In this document: piece after piece, positions 1-10,930 of the stretch
Position numbering within the stretch: position 1 is the stretch's first letter
How the letters are laid out: each line of letters starts with the position of its first letter
Source of the DNA: Rutpela maculata
Lineage: Eukaryota; Arthropoda; Insecta; Coleoptera; Cerambycidae
NCBI GenBank assembly: GCA_936432065.2
Contig: OW386289.2
Coordinates: 35,731,903 to 35,795,902, forward strand
DNA: 64,000 bases
Direction: 5' to 3'
Notes under the pieces: generated by a model
Seen by the model: only the letters and a program-made list of their open reading frames with translations
Databases searched by the model: none
Told to the model about the DNA's origin: nothing
Program-made: the position numbers and the translations under genes

Positions 1-338
1 GATAAAAATACAGTTCAGAGTGGCAGAGACAAGCACAGCTCGCCTTGTATCGAGTTCTTAAAATACAAGAGGTAGTAATTTACCCAAAAATTGTCAGTAT
101 GGATACTTTCTATACAAGTGAATTTTTTCTAAAAAATTCCATACAAATATAAAGGAATATGATGAGCTTTTATTGCTCTCTGTTTTTATCCTCTTATTCA
201 CGTCTTGCCAGACGTTTTATGATCCATGAAAATTATTCTAGTTGGCCTCCACTTGCTGTATAGTACACCTGATGGCATCACGCCATCCGTCTTGGTTGTA
301 TGTTAGGCGCACAATCTAATTAAAGTTTTTGCAATGTC
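1..338. other. unassigned AT-rich sequence
   Basis: No convincing gene is visible. Around 236-300 a minus-strand reading faintly resembles the end of a retrotransposon ORF, but it is too short to support a call. The first dispersed repeat of the window begins just after this stretch. Confidence 0.3.
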
Positions 339-653
339 CAACTTTTTTGTAAGCACAATTACTCTGGAACGACTTATGACATTGACTTGAAACTTGGTAC
401 CCTGTGTATTATAATGAGATCTGGAACTAGATTATATTTTGTTCCCATTCCGTTGAAGGGCTGGGGGGTACATAGGTATAGCAAGCAAGTAAATAATAGC
501 CCAGAAAATTGGGATTTAGCGTATGTACGAGAAGCCAAGGTATCAAAATATTTTTGGCATCAGCCACCCCCGCCCCATTATTAAAAGGCATAAAAAAAAT
601 GAAATAGTGATTTAGTATGCATACAGAAACCAGACGCCTCAGAATTTTTGTTG
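339..653 (+). repeat. dispersed repeat, copy 1 (second copy at 10189-10500)
   Basis: This stretch aligns along its length with 10189-10500 in the same orientation. Shared blocks include ATTACTCTGGAAC, TTGACTTGAAA, GAGATCTG, TTCCGTTGAAGGG, GCAAGTAA and GTGATTTAGT. Both copies carry CCACCCCC runs near the end. There is no coding potential beyond chance, and the family is not recognised. The following 350 bases (654-1016) show nothing definable. Confidence 0.6.
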
Positions 654-1016
654 GCATCAGCCGCCTACACTATCACCCCCTTTAACCGAATAAAGGTGGA
701 GGCACTAGTGGAAATGGAAACTTAAAACCCTCTTATTGTTCAAAACCAAAATTATTCTCTTCAGCAACAAGTAAAATGAAAAAAATCTGTAACACAATAA
801 CTGTCAAATTTCCATTCTTGGTAAGTTTTTGGTAACTGCAAATATATGAATATGAATAATACCAATACAAGAAAAATCGGTAAAGGTATATTTACCCAAA
901 ACTTCCCTCTCAGTTTTTTACACTTTATTTATTCTTTTTATTCTCAACGTTTTGCCGGGGATGTTTTGTGATTTATAAATTATTCTATATCTTAATATTG
1001 TATATTTTTCTTCCTG

Positions 1017-2301
1017 GACAAGTTGTGTTCATTACATTGTGAAATATTATTCCTCACAATTTTACACCATTTTTTTTTAGTGTGACCACCTTGTACAATT
1101 TTTTTATATCTTTCTTTCACAGTAGTTGTGTTAACTGCATGCCAAATATTATCGTTCTCCATCACATTTTTTCATTATCTTTTTTAGAGTGACCTCCCTG
1201 TAAGTTTTTCTTATTTTATTTTTCATTTTTGACCACCCTGTAAATATTTTTTCATATTTTCCTTTTTCGACAGCTGTGTTAACTACATGCGAAACATTAT
1301 AGTCCTCCTTTACATTAAAAAAAATCTAGTGACCACCCTGTATATTTTCTTTTCATATTGTTCTTCTTCGGCAGTTGTGATAACTGCATGCGAAATATTA
1401 TCGACCTCCGTAGCATTTAAAAAAATTTTTTTGACCACCCTGTACATATATATTTTTTTTATCTTTTTCGTCTTTGACAGTTGTATTAACTGCATGCGAA
1501 ATATTATCGTCTCCCTGTCATATTTTTAAACTTTTTTTTTGGGTGACCACCCAAATATTTTTTTTCATACTTGTTCTTCGACAGTTTGTTGTGTTAACTG
1601 CACGCTAAATATTATCGCGTTTCGCCACATTTTTTAATTTTTCTTTACCACCCTTTATATATCTGTGGCTTGATGCTAAAAGGGCCAATGTCATTTTTTC
1701 TTTAAAATGACTTATTGACACCAACGAACTACATTCGTTCAGATTATATCTTGAAAAAAAGGCCAATGACAAACTCTCATAAATGACTGAGAATTTTAAG
1801 TTTTTAGGGAAAATGTAAATTTGTAAAAAAAATTTTGTAAAACATAAAAGGGCCAATTGTAACATAGACTGTATTAATAAGGTATGTTTCGTTTCTAGAA
1901 AGCCCAAAGTAGACTTTGGCCGTTTTATCATAATAACTTACACAAATAATAATAATAATATAATTTTCCATAAAAACTTTAAACTTAATTTCCTCAATTT
2001 GTAAATTTTTGACATTGGCCCTTTTAGTACCAAGCCACAGATATATATTTTTTCATATTTTTCTTCTTTGACAAGTTGTATTAACTGCATGCGAAATATT
2101 ATCGTCCTCCGTCACATTTTTAAAACATTTTTTTGGGTGACCTCCCTGTATATTTCTTTTTTTCATAATTTTCTTCGACAATTGTGTCAACTACATGCGA
2201 TATATTATCGTCCTCCGTCACATTTTTTAATTTTTTTTTTGAGTGACCCTGTATTTTTTTCATATTTTTCTTCCTCGACAGTTGTGTTAACTCATGCCAA
2301 A
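1017..2301. repeat. satellite-like tandem array, unit about 100-106 bp
   Basis: A unit made of GTTGTGTTAACTGCATGCG, then AAATATTATCG and CTCCGTCACATTTTT, a T-run, GACCACCCTGTA and TCTTCTTCGACA recurs. Anchor copies start near 1020, 1124, 1270, 1370, 1476, 1580, 2071, 2177 and 2277. Most steps are 100-106 bp; one is 146 bp, and one is enlarged by the MITE at 1663-2040. The array is cut again by the element at 2302-7936 and resumes to about 8085 (ACCCTGTATATTTTT, then GCAGTAGCGTCAACTAC). The short ORFs in it come from the repeat and are not genes. Confidence 0.8.
1663..2040. mobile_element. MITE with about 31-bp terminal inverted repeats
   Basis: The left end CTGTGGCTTGATGCTAAAAG (continuing GGCCAATGTCA) is the reverse complement of the right end TGACATTGGCCCTTTTAGTA (continuing CCAAGCCACAG), with two mismatches. 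Both ends are flanked by ATATAT, consistent with a TA-type target. The element is 378 bp, non-coding, and sits inside one unit of the satellite. Inner copies of GGCCAAT near 1760 and 1850 repeat the terminal motif. Superfamily is uncertain; a TA target would suit Tc1/mariner. Confidence 0.75.
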
Positions 2302-2369
2302 CAGTGGCGGCTCGTAACATGACAAGCTGATGAGGCAGGTACTCGGTATAGGTATCTAGTTAGGTTTGT

Positions 2370-3740
2370 CATACCCCAGTCAAATTAGAACAAATTTCAA
2401 CGTTTGATGGAAAAACTGATATAGTTTTGAAACTTGGCAAAGATGTTCATTATGGTTTACCGTTAAACATACTAAAAGTCCTGTTTCGCTCGAGCCGCCA
2501 TCTGGGAAAAATGGTGCTCCGGTTCAGTTTTTTACTTAGATCTCTTAAACCATTAGCGATATTGCAATTATATTTATATAAAAAAATACAGCTTATAACA
2601 TTCTCTACAAAAAATGTTAGATGCATTTTATTCGTATCTTTAGAAATACGAAAGCAAAGAGTATGTTGCGTTTCATTGACACATTTCAAAAACTGTAAAT
2701 ATCGTTCGTAGGGAAAAAATATATCACATCATTGTGTTTTCATAGAATTCGCAACAACTTTCAAAATGCGCATCAGTCCGTTTGCCTCTTCATCCGTCAT
2801 GTTTCTTTTAGGCTAAATAAAAGATAAAATCCCGGTTTTATTGAAATTTGTACAATAAATTGGTGTTAAGTAGAGAAAGAACCCCCCCATTTATGAAAAA
2901 AAAATCGATCTGTAAATATAAAGGTTATGAAACAACATTTTATGAAAAAAATACATGTGAAGTGTTGTAATCTTTGATAAGATTGTAGGTTTAAGTGCCA
3001 TATTTGCATATTTGCAATTTTAAATACCATCTTGATTGTCGAAACTTGGGTGAGTATACTATGTATGAAGTATTTTTGTGTTCATATAATTTTATCAAAG
3101 ATATTACAACACTCCACATGCATTTTTTTCATAAAATGTTTCATGACCTTTATATTTACTGATAAATTTTTTTCATAATCAATAGAGGTTTCTTCCTCTA
3201 GCTAATACTAACTTTCTGTCCAAATTTCAATAAAACCGGACTTTTCTCTTTTAAGTTATCCTACTCACAATAACGTACTCTACAGAGACAGACGGACAGA
3301 CTGACAAATAGACTGACATAGGATGGACATTTTAAAGTTTTCCGAATGCTAGAACTAACATAATAACATGAATTTTATTTTCTCTACGAGTGATATTTAT
3401 GGTTTTAGAAATGTGTCGACAAATGCAATTCGTTTTATTTCCGAAGATTATAATAATAGACACGAAAAAAATGCATATCATATTTTCTGTAGAGAATTTT
3501 ATATGCTTTATTTTTTATGGGAAACACAATTTCGATATCTTCAATGGTTAGCAAAATATAAGCAAAAACTTTATCAGGGCATCCTTTTTTCTAAAATGGC
3601 GGCGCGAGCGCAAGAAATAGAGTTGGGGACTTTTAGTGTGTTTAACAGTAGGCCTTAATGAACATCTCTGCCAAGTTTCAAAACTTCATCAGTTTTATCC
3701 CTATAATTTTCCTTATTTGACGAGTATAATGAATTCTCTA
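2370..3740. mobile_element. foldback (palindromic) repeat, about 1.35 kb
   Basis: The left half (about 2370-2985) pairs with the right half (about 3085-3740) as inverted arms of roughly 600 bp. Examples are GTTTTGAAACTTGGCA at 2426 against TGCCAAGTTTCAAAAC at 3671, and TAAACATACTAAAAGTCC at 2464 against its complement ending near 3644. Each arm resembles the dispersed repeat at 25440-26140, so the element looks like two opposed copies of that family. ORFs at 2427-2711 and 3368-3658 are mirror images of non-coding arm sequence. Nothing else is seen from 3741 to 4242. Confidence 0.7.
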
Positions 3741-4242
3741 CTTCGTCAGTTAAATTTTGTAGTCAACAAAATAATTTACTTAACTCTACACTCCCGGTAA
3801 GTCAGTCATATTTTTCGTTTCAAATTTTACTGAAAGTCCAATTTGATTTCCCACCTACACCTACTTTAATTAGCGATTTACTTAAATTTGGAACTGGATG
3901 CTTAAATTCTTTTATTACCTATAATCTCTCCTCGTAGGTGAGACTCGAAAAGACAAGTTTATTTATTAAAAAGTTGACAAATCTAATATGTATTTGTTAT
4001 ATTTATGTTTACCTCGACCGCAATTTCCATTCCATTCCAATTTACCAATTTCAATTTCCAATAATTATGCCCTCCTATTCGCTTGTCACTTAGTCACTAT
4101 CATTAATCGACATTATACCAAAAAAAAAAAAACTATTTTTAGACGAAACAATAAACGAACTTAACTTTGAAGAAATCTATGGTTATGTTATAATGAATAC
4201 GCGTGCGAAAAAAGCACAAGGCACAGGCGTACTCTCTAGCGG

Positions 4243-4537
4243 ATTATCATGTTATGTTATACATTACATACTGCATTACTGACGTATGTCTATCAATGTT
4301 GCTCCTTAGATATTAAATACATGTATGAGGCATGCCTCAGATCGTTTTTTTTTTCAGTTCATTATTAATTCAAGTGTGCATTGCAGAAAGTCTACCTACA
4401 TGCAGTTGTAGATATTGGAATACCTTGATTTTAGGAAGCACAAGAGGCACATTTGAATGTGTCTCTGTCTGCGGTAGATATCTAGCAGACACGAAGCTGG
4501 CACGGCGCGTCGCACAGACTGCAGCGCTCTGTTCTAA
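4243..4537 (+). repeat. direct repeat, copy 1 (copy 2 at 7530-7820)
   Basis: About 290 bp is nearly identical, in the same orientation, to 7530-7820. It runs from ATTATCATGTTATGTTATAC through TTGCTCCTTAGATATTAAAT and GCACAAGAGGCACATTTGAA to CGCACAGACTGCAG and TGTTCTAA. It lies inside the hAT-like composite and brackets a 3 kb block, so it may mark a segmental duplication or the ends of a former nested element. The ORF over it has no recognisable domain. Confidence 0.75.
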
Positions 4538-5147
4538 ATGGAAATACCTAACGAAAACTTATTAATCCCAATAGGCCTCTTGCATGTGCCGTATATTTTA
4601 AATTAATCTATATATATTAATATAGTGTTACTAAACATTAGCAATTATCAAATCTATTTTCATAATTTCTAACTGGAAAGTATTTAAATCACCAACTAAT
4701 ATCCGGGAGAAGGGGCAAATCTCAGAAAACACTCTAATTTCAGTTGACGTCATCTGTCACTAGTTACATCGCTGCGCGCGCATGCGTGCAGTGGTTGCGT
4801 TCATCACGCGGTAGCATTAACTAAACGATAACTTATCATTTATGTCATTGATCAGTTGTGTGCTGAACGGTGTATTCTGTCACTATGATACATGATAGAC
4901 AGCGAGCAGCTGTAATCTGAATTAGCAGGCAGTTAGTTGGGATTATTAGTACCGCAACAACTTTATCCAGTTTAAATAATGAATAGTTTAATATAGCACC
5001 AGGGTCGAAAGCTTGATTTATTTGGCCAGAAAAGAAAATAATATTTCATAATCTTCACATTCCTAATAGTCCAATGAATATATTGTAGAATGCATGGAAT
5101 ATGTGAGACTTTTTGATTTCAGGACTTTGTTAGGAGTAGTTAGTAGG

Positions 5148-6652
5148 TAAACATACTAAAAGTCCCCGCCCCTGGGAGGTTAGCTTACGGTGGGAGGGAG
5201 GTGGGAAGGTCCCATTTTTGGGTTTTTCGATTATATCTTGGAAATATGTTCTAAATAAAAATGGAAGCTAATTAAATTTCCTATAAAATTGTTTCCATAC
5301 ATATTTGTCGAGTCTCCAACGGTTTTCGAGATATACGTTATTGAAAATCGATAATTTTCGAAAAAAATCATTTTTACCTTTTTGTCAAACATTTACTTCT
5401 AGTGCGTCCCACGATCGTTTCTCAGAAAAATTGTTAGAAACGAAGTTGTAGAGCATTAAATTTCCTTCACTTTGATATACTACTTTATCTACAACCAATC
5501 AAAAGTCATAGAATTTTTAACATGTACGCTCAATTTCGATGCTCCTCTAGAAATGACTATGTTGACGCTACCATGATGATTAACAACCTTTTAACAATAG
5601 AAATAAGGTAGTTGCAATTGACACACAACACTTTTTTTTTATAATTATAGCTTTCATTATATTATTACGAATCATATATATGAAAGTATTTACATGAATT
5701 GATAGTAATTAAGAAATGAAAAAATAAGCATTCAAGGTGACAACTCCGTTGTTGCACCTGCCCTTGCAATTCGGGCATGCGATAGAGCAGTATAACAATG
5801 CTTTTCTAGAACCACACCTGCCACTGTCACATCCTTTCATGCATCGGCAAAAAATCATCTTCAAGATTTCGTCAGGAGCAGCATCCAACTCTGATAGTGT
5901 CGGAACTAGTTGGTCATTCCTCCTCTCCCAACCCCAATTCGGCGCCCCACCATTAGGTTCCTCTGCTAACACAGGTGCTAACACAGGTGCAGTTGGAGGG
6001 AGAGTTGAGAGATCAGGCTTCATGTTTGCAGCTGCTTTCATAAATGATTTGTAGCGGAACTCGTTGAGGGATTTTTCTGCGGCTGGATCGCCATACCATG
6101 AGAGAGTTCTCATGATCCCAGCTGTCTCCATGAATTTAGGGGAAGAAGAACCGCTGACAAATACCTCAGCTGCACGTTGTATGATTTTGGACTTCCAATG
6201 AATGGAGACAATTGTATAGGAAATTAAATTTTTTTAAAATGAGCGTACATGTTAGAAATTCTACAACTTTTGATTGGTTGAACATAAAGTAGCAAAAGTG
6301 TATATAAAATTCAAGGCAATTCAATGCTCTACAACTTCGTTACTGACAATTTTTCTGAGTAACGATTGTGGTAGGCACTAGAAGCAAAGGTTTGACAAAG
6401 AGTTAGGTAAAAATGATTTTTTTGAAAATTATCGATCTTCAATAACATATCTCGAAAACCGTTGGAAATTCGACAAATATGTATGCAAACAATTTTATAG
6501 GAAATTTAATTAGCCTTCATTTTTATTTAGAACATATTTTTTCTTGAGTCCACCGTTTCCGAGATATATTCGAAAAACCCAAAAATGGGATCTTCCCACC
6601 CCCCTCCCACCGTAAGCTCACCTCCCAGGGGTGGGGATTTTTAGTATGTTTA
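5148..6652. mobile_element. foldback element with about 390-bp inverted arms enclosing a Cys-rich ORF
   Basis: The left arm (5148-5530) begins TAAACATACTAAAAGTCC and matches the right arm (about 6240-6652) in reverse. Both carry CTCCCACCGTAAGC or its complement, CCCAAAAATGGGA, CAAAAGT and GAGCGTACATGTTA. The unpaired middle, 5531-6239, holds the minus-strand ORF 5709-6131. The outer 18 bp also occurs inside the unrelated-looking foldback at 2370-3740, so the two may share a mobilising end. No transposase is present. Confidence 0.7.
5709..6200 (-). pseudogene. Cys-rich C-terminal domain protein, terminal exon or fragment inside a foldback
   Basis: The longest Met-started reading is 140 aa (6131-5709), but the frame stays open upstream to about 6200 with similar composition, so the true 5' end is probably missing. 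In order it shows GDPAAEKSLNEFRYKSF, a Pro-rich linker, a W-G-W region ahead of QLVPT, then DEILKMIFCRCMKGCDSGRC and a run of further Cys pairs (CSIACPNCKGRCNN). This order (LRY-x-F block, GWGW, CxCxxxCxxxxC, CSxxCxxC) recurs in uncharacterised proteins of insects and other invertebrates, some apparently transposon-linked. That is my recollection of the family, not a search. One expected Cys may be Gly (RCGSRKA). Function is unknown. Its position between inverted arms suggests capture by the foldback or a remnant coding part of it. Confidence 0.5.
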
Positions 6653-6656
6653 GACT

Positions 6657-7045
6657 AGTATTACTATGAGAAGATGCCAGGGCGGAGCCAAAATGCGCGA
6701 ATATTTTTCCCAGTGGCATAGCTTTATCTGGGGTATAGGGATGTGTAATTGCAATAAAAGTTTCGCAGTCAAGGAATTGTGAAAATGGAGTAGATTAAAA
6801 CTTGCCAACTGTTACGAGTAACCTTTGTTCAGGAGAAGTGTAAGAATAGTAAGTTGTACTAAACTTTGCCTAATAAAGTTGTTTTATTATTATTATTACC
6901 GTCGCCGCCGCTCTACTGCAGGGCACCGCCGTCACTGGTGTTGACATTGAATATCACGTAATTCTTTCTCATTGGTTTAAAATGATGGAGCGCACAAACT
7001 GGTTTCTGCGCATATTTTTTGCTGGCATCTTCCCATAGTAATACT
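6657..7045. mobile_element. MITE, about 390 bp
   Basis: The left end AGTATTACTATGAGAAGATG (then CCAG) is matched on the right by the complement CTGGCATCTTCCCATAGTAA (then TACT), with one mismatch over 24 bp. ACT flanks both ends and could be a 3-bp duplication. It directly abuts the foldback at 5148-6652. The interior contains AATAAAG and a (TTA)n run and codes for nothing. Confidence 0.65.
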
Positions 7046-7529
7046 ACTTTACCTACTAACTACTCCTAACAAAGTCCTAAAGTAAAAAATTCTTGCATAT
7101 TCCTCTTTTGAGCACTCATTGACTGGATTATAAATAATTTCCAATTTTTCTTGGTTCATTTTTGTGACCTTCCGATTAACCGGCACAAACAGAAAATGTT
7201 TGCTTAAGTTTTTATGTTAATGGATAAGACAAATGTTGCGTTTATGTCTAATTTTTTCAAAAATTCAAATAACTGATCAGTGATCACGGATCATGAATGG
7301 AATTAATTTAAAATGTACGCTAACTGTGCGTAACCTGACACATGACGTTACACGTTGTTTCGCGCCTAACGGATTTATTTAAACTTTAATGTTGAATACT
7401 GTCTGTAAAAGAAAAAATAAGAAAAAATCCTTTACACACTGTGTTTTGTATTAAGTAAAGGTTCTAAAAATGCCAAAATTATATTTTGCGCAAGAGGTCT
7501 ATTCAAAGTTACTTATATAAATTGTATAA

Positions 7530-7820
7530 ATTATCATGTTATGTTATACATTACATGCATTACCGAGGTATGTCTATCAATGTTGCTCCTTAGATATTAA
7601 ATACATGTATGAGGCATGCCTCAGATCGTTTTTTTTTTTCAGTTCATTATTAATTCAAGTGTGCATTACAGAGAGTCTACCTACATGCAGCTGTACATAT
7701 TGGAATGACTTGATTTTAGGAAGCACAAGAGGCACATTTGAATGTGTCTGTCTGCGGTAGATATCTGGCGGACACGAAGCTGGAACGACGCGTCGCACAG
7801 ACTGCAGAGCGCTGTTCTAA
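7530..7820 (+). repeat. direct repeat, copy 2 (copy 1 at 4243-4537)
   Basis: This is the second copy of the 290-bp repeat, differing mainly by small indels and a few substitutions. It is followed by about 110 bp to the right end of the hAT-like composite. The inverted motif GCAAGAGGTCTATTC just upstream (7490-7504) pairs with ATAGGCCTCTTGC near 4571. Confidence 0.75.
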
Positions 7821-8085
7821 GTTATATAAATTGTTGAAAAAATAATAGTTTATAAAATTATGAGTTAGGTACAGGTTTACTGCAAATTTACCGGCGAGGC
7901 ACTGCCTAACCTGCCTCATAGGACAAACCGCCACTGATGTCAAATATACTGTGTTCTGTCACTTTTTTTCTTAATTACGTTTTTTATGATCCACCCTGTA
8001 TATTTTTCCACGAATCTCTTCCCAGTTCTTCGTTGGCAGTAGCGTCAACTACCTACTAAACATCCTTCTCTGTCAAATGGTTTTA

Positions 8086-8789
8086 TAGATATAGTGCCAA
8101 CAAACAGACAGACTGACAGAATTAAATGGTTTTAATTTTCGTAATCTACATACTCAGAAACGTAAAAATCCGGAGAAATCTCGAAGGGTGATTTTTTCAT
8201 GATTACAATACTTCCCTTTGGTAAGCGAGGGAAGAAATACAAAAAAATTAACAATAACTATTATTTACAGCATTTTTTACTAACAGTGGCTGTTACTATA
8301 GGCTGTAGGGAAATATGCAATCCAGGAAGGTTCCCACAGTGTGTGGCAAACACAATCGAAGTGCATTTGTTAATCGATACTGGTAAAATATCGAATTTAA
8401 ACAAACAATGATATCACTATATCATTAGGCCATGTGATAATGATAATAATAATAATAACAGTTTTTATTAAGAAAAAATTGAATAAATACTATTATCTCA
8501 ACATTTGAAGTGTACCCTAGGCTCCTCAATACCTCCGCAACACACATGAAACTTCAAAAAAATATATTATTGTGAACATTATAAAGATCTCTTTAGTCAG
8601 CAGTTTCTATTGCTGACAATAAAAATTGCAGATTTTTGCTCTTGCACTATTTAATCAGGTGCAGCAACATTCCTTGTATTGAAGAAATTTAAACGGAACG
8701 TATTGCAACAGCAATTTTGATGGGCTTTTTAGTGATATTTATGCAGCCAACTTGCTAAAAATTATCTTGTCTTCAAATACATTATTTTC
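8086..8789. other. unassigned spacer with (TAA)n tract
   Basis: This region lies between the end of the satellite and the large palindrome. It contains a short ATAATAATAATAATAAC tract near 8440-8460 and no ORF with a recognisable domain. Nothing further is supported. Confidence 0.3.
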
Positions 8790-10188
8790 TGTTAATTTTG
8801 CTTATTTATCAACAGTAAATGTTTAGTCTGGTGATTTTAGATTTAAAAATAATGATTTCTCGGAAAGTTTTGGGACAGGCCAAAAATTAGTCTACCCCCT
8901 ACAGAATATCCTCAGGAATCCGAAAAAAAATAGTGTTGACCACTCAAAATGGCTGCTTTAATTGTTATTCAACTTTTTGTAAACAAAATGAATTTTGCAA
9001 CTTACTTGTTTGCTTATATCATCGCTTCTAAATGTCGTAGAAAAACGTTCGACCCGTTAATTTCTTCGTTACGGGTTCCCCTATAAGGAAGGTATATGCA
9101 AAGAACGAATTTTTGATTGTTAATAACATTTTATAACAAGAAACTAAAAAAATTGAATTTCTCGATCCTCGAACTTTGAAGTACTGTAGAAACAAATATA
9201 AAATCTGCATGTTAATGATATTATGAGAAGTAGTACATATTTTTACCCTTAATGAAATACATTTTGTCCCCTTGCAAAATATTAATTATTTTTTTGCAAT
9301 TAATTTATAAAAAAAAAAATCAAACTGTTATACTAAAAGATCATATTAATATTTTACAGTTCTGTTTCGGTAGAAACATTGTATTTGACGTACATTTACA
9401 TAATCAAAAAGAATATTTCAAAAAAATTTTAATTTGCGACTTTTTTACGAAAAAATCAATTTTGCAACTTAAACAAATGTAAAAATCTCAGTGGATTTTG
9501 AATAAAATTTATTGCAACTTACGGCATTTTAATTGTCATAAAAAACACGAATTTAACAAAAAAAAAATTTTTGCTCCGGTGCTTTGGAGCCGAGATATGA
9601 AAATTTCACGTTTTTGTGATTACGGCGAAATTTGAAAATATTCTTACTTGACAATTTAACTGAATGCACCTCAGAATGTACAAAAGTGCCATGTCTATAT
9701 ATATCTAGATGGGCCATGGAAAAAAAATCGAGAAAATTGCATCCTTGACGCTCGCGTTCACGCTAGACGCCAGATTCCCCTCCCCCTTCACTGAATGGCG
9801 TACTTGGACAGTTTTACTTCGGCGGCAGCTTTATTTCTCTTTTTCTCGGCTTCAAGAGTGGCTAGATGGACGTTTTTTTTTAATTCAACTTATTTTTTTC
9901 TCAGTTTTCCGATTATTCGATTATTTTTCAATTATTCAATTACGTTGCTCCGCAAAAAGAATTTGTAATACAGCGCCTTTATTATTTTATTATTATAGAT
10001 AAATTAATTTCAGTAGTTTATAATCAAACATCTTATAATTATTTCCACATCCAGTGGAAGTATAGTAACGCAAAAACAAAATTGTAAAAATTTTTATCTT
10101 TTAAATAGGCTTAGAATGTTATGAAATGTCGAGATTTTAAGTTTGAGCAAAAAAGTCTGTCGCTCTGTCGGTCGGTCCGTCTGTAACT

Positions 10189-10500
10189 TTTTTGTGCGCA
10201 CGATTACTCTGGAACCGTTTAATATATTGACTTGAAATTTGCTACATGTATGTATTTTAACGAGATCTGAAAGATTATATTTTGATCTTATTCCGTTGAA
10301 GGGTTGGGGGAAATGTGTGTAAATGGGTAAATTAAGCAAGTAAGAGTCCATAAAATTGGTATTTAGTATAAATAAGAGAAGCTAAGGTCCCAAAAAATGT
10401 TTTGGTATTAGCCACCCCCATTACTACCCCCACCCAATTATTAAAGAGGGTGATAAAAATAAAATTGTGATTTAGTGTGTATACAAGTAATGGCCTCAAT
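10189..10500 (+). repeat. dispersed repeat, copy 2 (copy 1 at 339-653)
   Basis: This is the same family as 339-653, in the same orientation, inside the unpaired centre of the palindrome. Just before it, at 10150-10190, is a (GTCGGTCGGTCCGTCTGT) type stretch like those in the repeats at 12430 and 25440. No function is seen. Confidence 0.6.
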
Positions 10501-10779
10501 TTTGTTTTTTAATTCATCCACCCCCACTACCACCATTCCTACCCCCACTACCGATGTGACATATCGTTTTATTGGTTTTTTTTTTTTGTTGTGAGAGACT
10601 TGGATAGAAAATCTGGATGTGGAAGTAGTGATTCTTTGGGCAGCGTTTTTTTACAATTTTACAAACATTCTATAATTGAAGCAATCACGCATTATTGTTA
10701 TGTTATGAATTAATTGTTTATTTCGCTGTTTAAAACAAATTAAATCAATATTGATGTCTGTCAGTTTAAATTAAATGAA

Positions 10780-10930
10780 ATGCAAGAAAATGAGGAAGTT
10801 ATTGGAAATGTTGACGATGTAATGACGATGATGACAATGATTGTCTGTACGCAGAAATGCGAGACGAAACGGACAGCGAGTCCGACACAGGAAATCACCC
10901 TAAAAAAAAACGAGGACAGAAAAATACCTT
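10780..10930 (+). pseudogene. short acidic-then-basic coding remnant
   Basis: One frame starts MQENEEVIGNVDD. After a shift near 10815 another frame reads an acidic stretch and then ETDSESDTGN followed by the basic patch PKKKRGQK. An acidic N-terminus followed by a nuclear-localisation-like patch is common in transposase or BED-finger protein N-termini. No domain is present, so the identity is open. Confidence 0.2.

Larger units (their letters stand above)
2302..7936. mobile_element. large hAT-like composite element
   Basis: The ends are CAGTGGCGGCTCGT on the left and, as reverse complement on the right, CAGTGGCGGTTTGTC followed by TGAGGCAGGTT, which also recurs near the left end (GATGAGGCAGGT). 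The flanks ATGCCAAA (2294-2301) and ATGTCAAA (7937-7944) are an 8-bp target duplication with one change, and satellite sequence continues on both sides. The size (5.6 kb), CAG terminus and 8-bp TSD fit hAT. No transposase is visible. The interior is built from a foldback (2370-3740), a 290-bp direct repeat pair, an outer diverged inverted pair (about 4570-5147 against 7045-7503), a second foldback and a MITE. Confidence 0.6.

Noticed and set aside
236..300. Retrotransposon C-terminal fragment near the window start
   Set aside because: Fewer than 25 residues with weak resemblance; not enough to call.
387..657. Overlapping ORFs on both strands in the first repeat
   Set aside because: The same sequence recurs at 10189-10500 with frame-breaking changes, so it is a non-coding repeat.
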